Assembly (NCBI GenBank): GCA_019243975.1 | Contig: JAFATL010000261.1 | Span: 1 to 12,315, forward strand | DNA length: 12,315 nucleotides | Reading direction: 5' to 3' | Source: Actinomycetota bacterium | Lineage (GTDB): Bacteria > Actinomycetota > Acidimicrobiia > Acidimicrobiales > JAFATL01 | Part shown: piece after piece, positions 6,842 to 12,315 of the stretch | Layout of the letters: each line of letters opens with the position of its first letter | Numbering within the stretch: position 1 is the first letter of the stretch | Translations under genes and position numbers: made by a program | The notes under the pieces: generated by a model | Told to the model about the DNA's origin: nothing | Database searches by the model: none | Seen by the model: only the letters and a program-made list of their open reading frames with translations

Positions 6842-7630
6842 GTGACCTTCCAGACCCTGCGCCTCGACGTCGCCGACGGCGTCGCCCGGCTCGAGCTCAA
6901 CCGGCCCGACGCCGCCAACGCCATCAACCTCGAAGTGGCCACCGAGCTGCGGGCGGCGGCTGCGCAGCTGGCCGACAACGCGTCGGTGCGGGCCGTGCTG
7001 CTGACGGGCGCAGGGGCGCGGTTCTGCGGCGGCGGCGACGTGCCGGGATTCGCGGATGCAGGCCACAAGCTGGGCGCCCAGCTCGACGAGATCACCGAAC
7101 AGCTCCACCCCGCCGTCGAGACGTTGGTCGGTCTCGACGCGCCGCTGGTGGCTGCGGTGCAGGGAAGCGCGGCCGGCGCCGGCCTCGGCCTCGTGCTGGC
7201 CGCCGACATCGTGCTGGCCGGCGAGTCCGCCAAGTTCGTCATGGCCTACACCGGCATCGGCCTGTCACCCGACGGCGGGTCGAGCTACTTCCTCCCTCGC
7301 ATCGTCGGCCACCGCCGAGCCGTCGAGCTGGCGCTGACCAACCGGGTCCTCAGCGCCCTCGAGGCACGTGAATGGGGCATCGTCACGACGGTCGTCGACG
7401 ATGCGGAGGTGCTGTCCTCCGCCAACGAGCTCGTCACCAAGCTGGCGGCCGGCCCCACGCGCGCCTACGGCCGCGCCGCCCGCCTGCTCGCCGCGTCGTG
7501 GGACCGCACCCTGCACGACCAACTGGCCGACGAGAGCGCGCAACTCACCGCCAGCGGGGAGACGGCCGACGGGCAGGAGGGCGTGCGGGCGTTCAGCGAG
7601 AAGCGCCCGCCCGCGTTCGAGGGCCGTTAA
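6842..7630 (+). CDS. Enoyl-CoA hydratase/isomerase (crotonase fold), PaaG-like, 262 aa
   Basis: Acts on an enoyl-CoA in fatty-acid or aromatic-acid degradation. Oxyanion-hole segments are visible: GAGARFCGGGDV (residues 56-67) and VQGSAAGAGLGLVLAADI (106-123). The active-site loop reads GLSPDGGSSYFLPRIVG, with aspartate 134 where hydratases have glutamate. The other hydratase glutamate (in the GGCELA segment of mammalian enoyl-CoA hydratase) aligns here with glycine. This pairing matches PaaG-type isomerases, which use a single aspartate, so isomerase activity is more likely than hydration. The GTG at 6842 is chosen because family similarity starts there (VTFQTLRLDVADGVARLELNRP). The longer open frame upstream lies over the divergent GNAT gene. 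It ends 4 bp from the convergent stop of the next gene. Confidence 0.92.
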   Translation: MTFQTLRLDVADGVARLELNRPDAANAINLEVATELRAAAAQLADNASVRAVLLTGAGARFCGGGDVPGFADAGHKLGAQLDEITEQLHPAVETLVGLDAPLVAAVQGSAAGAGLGLVLAADIVLAGESAKFVMAYTGIGLSPDGGSSYFLPRIVGHRRAVELALTNRVLSALEAREWGIVTTVVDDAEVLSSANELVTKLAAGPTRAYGRAARLLAASWDRTLHDQLADESAQLTASGETADGQEGVRAFSEKRPPAFEGR

Positions 7631-7634
7631 CGAG

Positions 7635-8432
7635 TCAGCGGTGCGTGCAGGTCAGCGCGTCGGACAGCTGATCCGAGAAGCGCGGTGCGTCTCCCGGCTT
7701 GGGGGGACCGAGGAGTAACAACTCGGCCTGGCGCACCTCGTCGACGAGTAGGCCGGCGGGCTTGGGCAGCGGCACCTCGGCGACGATGTCGCCCAGCGTC
7801 AGGCCCAATGCGATCGGCACCGGCGGCAGGCCCTGCGCCGCGCTCGGCAGCGAGGCGTCAAACTGGCACGTGGTCTCGGTCGCCGGGGCGCCGAACAGCA
7901 GGCACGCGGTGAAGAGGGGCTGCATGTAGGGCAGCAGGTCGGTGAGCGGGATCGGCGACCCGAGGGCGCCGCTGAGGGCGGCGGCCAGAGGCAGCAGCCC
8001 GAGGTACTGGCAGGTCGCGAACGATGCGGGCGACGCCACGTTGAGGACCGGCTTGAGGGCGTCGGGCACCGGCGGCACGGGGACCTGGGGCGCCGGCGGC
8101 AACGGGATCGGCGAGCCCGAGTCGGGCGGCGGCTGAGGCTTGGGCTTCTCGGTCGGGCCGCCGCCACCGGGCGCCATCGACGGGATGCCGGAGTCGACCG
8201 GCACCGGGAAGACCGACGACAGCGGCGGGGTCACGTCCGAAACGGCACCCGATGGTGCAAGTGCGCCGGAATCGGCGGCTTCCTGCGAGCCCAGCACCTG
8301 GCCAGGGGCCGCGGCCACCTGAGCAGCCGCCGCGATCGGTCCCCGACCGTGGCCGACGGACGCCGACACGATCGCCGTCGCCACGATGACCGCGACGAGG
8401 CCGGTCAGCGCGGCGCGATCCCGCTTGCGCAA
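7635..8432 (-). CDS. Unrecognised exported, proline-rich protein (about 265 aa)
   Basis: No family is recognised. With a TTG start at 8432 the protein opens MRKRDRAALT followed by a hydrophobic stretch (about 11-26), a clear signal peptide or membrane anchor. An Ala/Gly-rich spacer follows, then a proline-rich linker (about 69-128, including KPKPQPPPDSGS and LPPAPQVPVPPVP), then a C-terminal domain of about 135 residues with four cysteines (141, 177, 189, 262) that could form disulfides outside the cell. The start is uncertain. The only upstream in-frame start is a GTG at 8540, which would overlap the divergent transporter gene and bury the signal sequence. A GGGGAG (complement of 8445-8450) precedes the TTG, but at 12 nt it is farther than usual. 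It is divergent from the Liv fusion gene, so a link to that transporter is possible. The proline-rich linker suggests it spans the cell wall. Confidence 0.7.
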   Translation of the reverse strand: MRKRDRAALTGLVAVIVATAIVSASVGHGRGPIAAAAQVAAAPGQVLGSQEAADSGALAPSGAVSDVTPPLSSVFPVPVDSGIPSMAPGGGGPTEKPKPQPPPDSGSPIPLPPAPQVPVPPVPDALKPVLNVASPASFATCQYLGLLPLAAALSGALGSPIPLTDLLPYMQPLFTACLLFGAPATETTCQFDASLPSAAQGLPPVPIALGLTLGDIVAEVPLPKPAGLLVDEVRQAELLLLGPPKPGDAPRFSDQLSDALTCTHR

Positions 8433-8490
8433 ACCAGTGAACAGCTCCCCGACCGACCCAAGAATGTTAACGACGACTAATGTACACCCG
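8433..8490. promoter_or_regulatory. Divergent promoter region with back-to-back -10-like boxes
   Basis: The region is more AT-rich than its flanks. On the plus strand TAATGT (8478-8483) fits the actinobacterial TANNNT -10 pattern. It ends 7 nt before a GTG at 8491, so transcription could begin on the start codon itself (leaderless). On the minus strand TAACAT (complement of 8464-8469) would serve the exported protein gene and leave a leader of about 24 nt. GTTAAC (8466-8471) is a perfect palindrome between them. No good -35 box is visible. Confidence 0.45.
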
Positions 8491-11262
8491 GTGCTCGGGG
8501 TGGAGATTCCGCAGGGCGTTCTCGTCCTTGGTGTGCTCACCGGTCTGAGCTATGGCCTGCTGGCCGTCGGCCTGGTGCTCGTGTTCCGGTCGAGCCGCAT
8601 CGTCAACTTCGCCCACGGCGAGATCGGCGCCTTCGCCGCCGCCATCATGGGCCTGGCCGTCACCCGCTGGCACAGCCCCTATTGGGTCGCCTTCCCGCTC
8701 GCGCTTCTCCTCGGTGCGGCCATCGGCGGCGGCAGCGAAGTCGTGATCATCCGGCGCCTGCGCAACACGCCGCCGGTGATGAGCGTCGTGGCGACACTCG
8801 GCCTCGCCCAGCTGCTGTCGATCCTCGCTCTGGTGGTCAACCCGTCGGCGTCGGCCACCAAGCTCTTCCCGTCACCGCCGTTCCTTCCAACGTTCGACGT
8901 CGGCGCCCTACGCGTGACGCGAGCGCACATGGCGGTGCTCATCCTCGGCCCCGTGCTGGTGGCGGCGCTGGCGTGGTTCCTGTCCCGCACGCGCCTCGGC
9001 ATGTCGATGCGCGCCGCCGCCGCCAACCCCGACGCGGCGCGGCTGGCGGGAGTGTCGGCGTCGCGCATGTCGGTGCTGGCGTGGTCGCTGGCGGGCGCCG
9101 TCGCCGCCTTCACCGCGATCCTCGTGCTGCCGACGCGGGGCTTTGCCAGCGTGCAGTTCCTCGGCCCCGGCCTGCTGTTGCGCGCGTTGGCCGCCGCCGT
9201 GATCGCTCGCATGGAGAGCCTGCCGATCGCCCTCGGCGCGGGGGTGGGCGTGGGCGTGATCGAGCAGGTCGTGCTGTGGAACAAGCCGCAGGGCGGCGTG
9301 GCCGACGCCGTGCTGTTCGGGATCATCCTCGTGGCGCTGCTCGCGCAGCGGCAGCTGCGGGGGCGCGGCACCCAGGAAGGCAGCTGGGTCGCCGTCCAGG
9401 CGTGGCCGCCGCCGCCCGCCCGCCTTCGTCGGGTGTGGGTCATCCGGAATCTCGGGTGGGTGGTGGCGGCCGCGGCCACCGTGGTCGGGCTCATCGTGCC
9501 GCTGGTGGCCACCAACGCCACGTCGATCACCACCGCCATCGTGTTGGCCTTCGCCCTGGTCGGGTTGTCGGTCGGCATCGTCACCGGCTTGGCCGGCCAG
9601 CTGTCACTCGGGCAGTTCGCGTTGGCGGGCGTCGGTGCGACGGTTGCCGCGTCGGTTGCCGGACACGCCGGCCACATCATCGGGCTCGTCGTGGGTGGAC
9701 TGGTCGCCGCCGCGGTGTCGCTCGTCATCGGCCTTCCCGCCGTGCGCATCCGCGGGCTGCTCCTCGCCGTCAGCACGCTGGGCTTTGCGTTGATCGCGCA
9801 GTCGTGGCTGTTCCAGCAGTCGTGGATGATGGGCGACGGGAAGACCACCGGGCGCCCGTCCCTGTTCGGCGCCCGCCTCGACACCGGCAAGAAGTACGAG
9901 CTGTTCGCCCTCGCCGTCTTCCTCGTCGGGCTGTGGCTCACGCGCAATGCATGGCGCAGCGGCATCGGCCGCCGCATGCGGGCCGTGCGCGACGACGAAG
10001 ACACGGCGCGCGCCTTCACCGTGTCGACGACGCGCACGAAGCTGCAGGCGTTCGCGTTGGCGGGCTTCCTCGCTGGCGTCGGCGGCGGCGTCTACGCCTA
10101 CGCGCTGGCCCACATCGACGCGGCCGCCTTCCCGGTCGGCCTGAGCTTCGACGCCGCCGCCATGGCCGTCATCGGCGGCCTCGGCCTGCTCGCCGGCCCG
10201 GTCCTGGGCGCCCTCTACATCGCGGGCCTCCCCCGCTACCTGCCGCTCGACAACGCCGGCCTCATGGCCACCGCCCTCGGCTGGCTCCTGCTCGTCCTCT
10301 ACATCCCCGGCGGCATCGCCCAGCTGCTCCGGCCGATCCGAGATCGCATCCTCCGCATCGACCCACAACCCCCGGCTGAAGATACGGATGAGGACGTCGA
10401 GGTAGGGCTCGCAGCGGGTGCCGTGTTGGAGCGGACGTTGCCCGCGCCCGCGGTCGCGCCCGGCGACGTGGTGCTGGCCACGACGAACCTGCGCAAGCAC
10501 TTCGGCGGCGTCGTGGCGGTGGACGACGTGTCGCTGGAGGTGCGGGCGGGCGAGACGCTGGGGCTCATCGGACCCAACGGGGCCGGCAAGACGACGCTGT
10601 TCGAGGTCATCGGCGGCTTCATCCCGGCCGACGCCGGCACGGTCACCTACGCCGGTCGTGATGTCACCGCCCTCGGGGCCGAGGCGCGCGCCGGGCTCGG
10701 TCTGGTGCGCTCGTTCCAGGACGCGGCGCTGTTTCCCACCCTGTCGGTGCACGAGGTCATCCAGGTCGCCCTCGAGCGGGCCGAACCCACCCGCTTCCTG
10801 CCGTCGGTGCTCGGCCTGAGCGGCGGCGAGAAGAACGCGGCACGCGCCGACGCGCTGATCGAGCTGATGGGGCTCGAGCGGTTCCGCGACAAGGCGGTCG
10901 CCGAGCTGTCGACCGGCACCCGGCGCATCGCCGAGCTGGCGTGCATGCTCGCCCTCGAGCCGACCGTGCTGCTGCTCGACGAACCGGCGGCCGGCATCGC
11001 CCAGCGCGAGACCGAGGCCCTGGGCGACTTGCTGATCGGCATCAAACAGTTGCTTGGCCTCACCCTGGTGGTCGTCGAGCACGACATCCCGCTCGTCATG
11101 CGTCTCGCCGACCGCGTCATCGCCATGGAGACCGGTCGCGTCATCGCCGACGGCACGCCCGACGAGATCCGCCGCGACCCCGAGGTCATCGCGTCGTACC
11201 TGGGCGACGACCCGACCGCCGTCGAGCGTTCTGGCGCCGTCAAGGCGGGGGCCCGCGGATGA
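8491..11262 (+). CDS. Fused LivH-LivM-LivG branched-chain-type ABC transporter, 923 aa
   Basis: One polypeptide contains three subunits that are usually separate. Residues 1-287 are a LivH-type permease (GLSYGLLAVGLVLVFRSSR, IVNFAHGEIGAF). After a linker (288-325), residues about 326-610 are a LivM-type permease (VTGLAGQLSLGQFALAGVGA, RDDEDTARAF, FLAGVGGGVYAY). After an acidic linker, about 660-905 are a LivG-type ATPase with Walker A GPNGAGKTT (694-702), Q-loop SFQD, signature LSTGT (806-810), Walker B ending D830-E831 and H-loop H864. The signature is LSTGT instead of LSGGQ, as in many actinobacterial LivG/LivF proteins. Such transporters import branched-chain amino acids, amides or similar small carboxylates. 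No LivK or separate LivF lies in the window. The start is uncertain: GTG 8491 fits a leaderless transcript and family similarity, while ATG 8464 and earlier codons (to 8386) are also in frame. The stop overlaps the next start (ATGA). Confidence 0.9.
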   Translation: MLGVEIPQGVLVLGVLTGLSYGLLAVGLVLVFRSSRIVNFAHGEIGAFAAAIMGLAVTRWHSPYWVAFPLALLLGAAIGGGSEVVIIRRLRNTPPVMSVVATLGLAQLLSILALVVNPSASATKLFPSPPFLPTFDVGALRVTRAHMAVLILGPVLVAALAWFLSRTRLGMSMRAAAANPDAARLAGVSASRMSVLAWSLAGAVAAFTAILVLPTRGFASVQFLGPGLLLRALAAAVIARMESLPIALGAGVGVGVIEQVVLWNKPQGGVADAVLFGIILVALLAQRQLRGRGTQEGSWVAVQAWPPPPARLRRVWVIRNLGWVVAAAATVVGLIVPLVATNATSITTAIVLAFALVGLSVGIVTGLAGQLSLGQFALAGVGATVAASVAGHAGHIIGLVVGGLVAAAVSLVIGLPAVRIRGLLLAVSTLGFALIAQSWLFQQSWMMGDGKTTGRPSLFGARLDTGKKYELFALAVFLVGLWLTRNAWRSGIGRRMRAVRDDEDTARAFTVSTTRTKLQAFALAGFLAGVGGGVYAYALAHIDAAAFPVGLSFDAAAMAVIGGLGLLAGPVLGALYIAGLPRYLPLDNAGLMATALGWLLLVLYIPGGIAQLLRPIRDRILRIDPQPPAEDTDEDVEVGLAAGAVLERTLPAPAVAPGDVVLATTNLRKHFGGVVAVDDVSLEVRAGETLGLIGPNGAGKTTLFEVIGGFIPADAGTVTYAGRDVTALGAEARAGLGLVRSFQDAALFPTLSVHEVIQVALERAEPTRFLPSVLGLSGGEKNAARADALIELMGLERFRDKAVAELSTGTRRIAELACMLALEPTVLLLDEPAAGIAQRETEALGDLLIGIKQLLGLTLVVVEHDIPLVMRLADRVIAMETGRVIADGTPDEIRRDPEVIASYLGDDPTAVERSGAVKAGARG

Positions 11263-11753
11263 AGCGCGTCCTGTTCGTCATGGCGCTGGTGGCACCGCTG
11301 CTGTCGGGATGCGCCAGTCACGCCCTGGTGGCCACAGCCGACAACCGGCTGTCGATGGTGCAGCCCCACGAGCTGCAGCGGGTGCGGCTGCCGGTGACGA
11401 TCGCGTGGAAGGCGCGCGACGTAAAGGCCACGACCAACCTGACCGGCGACGGCCCGTTCTTCGCCGTGTTCGTCGACCGGGCGCCCGTACCGGCGGGCAC
11501 GGGCCTGCACACGTTGGTCGACAGCGACTGCCGCAAGACAGCGGGCTGCCCCGACCTCGAATGGTTCGCCCAGCGCCACATCTACGTGACCGGCGAGAAG
11601 CGGCTCACGCTGAGCAGCCTGCCCAAGACCAACGCGTCGAGCCGCACGGGCGCCGATCACGGCCACACGGTCACGATCGTGCTCGTGCGCCAGGACGGCA
11701 CGCGCGTCGACGAGTCGGCGGCCAGCGTCGAGTTCACGGTGGTGGGCGCATGA
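11259..11753 (+). CDS. Small lipoprotein, unrecognised, 164 aa
   Basis: Begins MKRVLFVMALVAPLLSGCAS, a textbook lipoprotein signal with lipobox LLSGC, so Cys18 would be lipidated and the mature protein anchored on the outer face of the membrane. The rest has alternating hydrophobic residues (RVRLPVTIAW, FFAVFVDRAPVPAG, HTVTIVLVRQDGTRV, ASVEFTVVGA) that suggest a single beta-sandwich domain. It also has two close cysteines in DSDCRKTAGCPD. At 164 aa it is far too small for a LivK-type binding protein (about 380-420 aa). It overlaps the Liv fusion stop and the next start by ATGA on both sides, so it is co-translated with them and may be an accessory surface component. I recognise no family. Confidence 0.85.
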   Translation: MKRVLFVMALVAPLLSGCASHALVATADNRLSMVQPHELQRVRLPVTIAWKARDVKATTNLTGDGPFFAVFVDRAPVPAGTGLHTLVDSDCRKTAGCPDLEWFAQRHIYVTGEKRLTLSSLPKTNASSRTGADHGHTVTIVLVRQDGTRVDESAASVEFTVVGA

Positions 11754-12315
11754 GCAGCAACGGCACGCCTACCCGGCGGCGGCGTTCGACCCGCTCGACG
11801 GTGACGGCCGGCCGCGCTTTCCTCGACGAGCTCGACGCCCGGCGTACCGAAGTGGCCGCCGACGTCGACCGAATTCTCGGTGTGGGCGACGACGCCGCCG
11901 CGACGGCCGAGGCTGCGCTCGATGACGCTCTGCCCGCGGACCGTGTGGCGTTGGGCGCCGTGGTGCGGCTGTGCGTGCTGGCTGCCACCACCGCGCTGCC
12001 GATCCTGCTGTTCACGTCCCTGCTGCCGCGCGTGAGCGACGGCATCGGCGCCAGCCGGGCCGCCCTCAACGGCCTGACGCTGCTCACCCAGGTGGTCCTG
12101 GTACTGGCCGCCTTCGCGCTGATGGCTCGAGCGCGCCGCGGTCGGTCGGCACGTCTTTCGGTGGCGCTCGGCCTCGTCACCGCCGTCGCCACGGGTCTCG
12201 CGGGCATGGCCGGCACGACCGGAGCGCTCGCCCTCGCCCTCGTCGTGGCGGCGGTAGGCGCGTCAGCGGTGCGTGTGTTGCACCCGCCCATGCTGGTGGA
12301 CGGCGCGGCGCCCTC
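11750..12315 (+). CDS. Multi-pass membrane protein, possibly MFS-like, 3' truncated by window
   Basis: The ATG at 11750 overlaps the lipoprotein stop (ATGA), and the frame stays open for 188 codons to the window end. A basic start (TRRRRSTRS) and a hydrophilic, probably cytoplasmic region of about 68 residues (AGRAFLDELDARRTEVAADV) precede four hydrophobic segments near 69-92, 107-126, 134-153 and 157-176. The spacing, the LLPRVSDGIGASRAALNGLT loop after segment 1 and the basic ARARRGRSAR loop between segments 2 and 3 (where MFS motif A sits) resemble the first four helices of a major facilitator protein. In some actinobacterial Liv clusters I recall MFS-like domains joined to a LivF-type ATPase. 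The missing C-terminus here could carry that, but this cannot be seen. Its place in the operon points to a role in the same transport process. Confidence 0.6.
   Translation, partial: MSSNGTPTRRRRSTRSTVTAGRAFLDELDARRTEVAADVDRILGVGDDAAATAEAALDDALPADRVALGAVVRLCVLAATTALPILLFTSLLPRVSDGIGASRAALNGLTLLTQVVLVLAAFALMARARRGRSARLSVALGLVTAVATGLAGMAGTTGALALALVVAAVGASAVRVLHPPMLVDGAAP

Noticed and set aside
6797..7108. Upstream extension of the GNAT frame to a 303-aa protein
   Set aside because: The added residues lie antisense to the crotonase gene and have no GNAT similarity; a GTG with a ribosome-binding site at 6796 explains the start.
8679..10379. Long open frames on both strands (8679-10037 minus, 8682-10379 plus) within the LivH/LivM region
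   Set aside because: Both are shadows of the transporter frame, rich in Arg/Pro or Thr/Ala and with no domain.
10816..10830. LSGGE at residues 776-780 of the Liv fusion as the ABC signature
   Set aside because: It lies too early, about 54 residues before Walker B. LSTGT at 806-810, directly ahead of Walker B, is in the correct place, so the LSGGE match looks coincidental.
9604..11082. 492-codon open frame on the minus strand, opposite the Liv fusion
   Set aside because: Low-complexity Asp/Gln/His-rich translation with no motif, antisense to a gene with intact Walker motifs.
1..12315. Mobile elements, CRISPR arrays, tRNA or rRNA genes, phage or defence genes
   Set aside because: I looked for transposase or integrase motifs, regularly spaced repeats and conserved RNA sequences and saw none.

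Overview
This is a GC-rich, gene-dense window from what is most likely a high-GC actinobacterium. The acyl-CoA enzymes, the fused branched-chain-type (Liv) transporter, the 4-bp start/stop overlaps and a possible leaderless start suggest the class Acidimicrobiia. That placement is inference from style and gene content, since no rRNA or other taxonomic marker is present. I see no tRNA, rRNA, CRISPR array, transposase or integrase.

Layout. (1) 1-400 (+): the C-terminal end of a thiolase-like/SCP2-type enzyme, followed by a near-perfect hairpin (414-459). (2) 474-935 (-): an unrecognised 153-aa lysine-rich protein. It diverges, with only 15 bp between start codons, from (3) 951-2327 (+), a compact acyl-CoA synthetase. 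(4) 6127 down to 2305 (-): a three-gene operon of PadR-family regulator, ABC ATPase and FtsX/MacB-type permease, tightly coupled by ATGA and GTGA overlaps. A good candidate autoregulatory operator (6151-6174) lies just upstream of padR. (5) 6197-6796 (-): a GNAT acetyltransferase, divergent from (6) 6842-7630 (+), a crotonase-fold enzyme whose active-site pattern looks more like a PaaG-type isomerase than a hydratase. (7) 7635-8432 (-): an unrecognised exported, proline-rich protein. (8) 8491-11262 (+): a single polypeptide fusing LivH-type permease, LivM-type permease and LivG-type ATPase. It is followed, through two ATGA overlaps, by a small lipoprotein (11259-11753) and a multi-pass membrane protein cut by the window end (11750-12315).

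How the genes may work together. The thiolase, acyl-CoA synthetase and enoyl-CoA hydratase/isomerase homologue all act on acyl-CoA thioesters and suggest lipid, steroid or aromatic-acid degradation, but they are not one operon. The PadR-ABC operon looks like a self-regulated exporter of antibiotic-resistance or lipoprotein-release type. The fused Liv protein, lipoprotein and membrane protein form an uptake-type operon with no conventional LivK binding protein and no separate LivF in view. It is the most unusual part of the window. I did not find a clearly new defence or mobile system.
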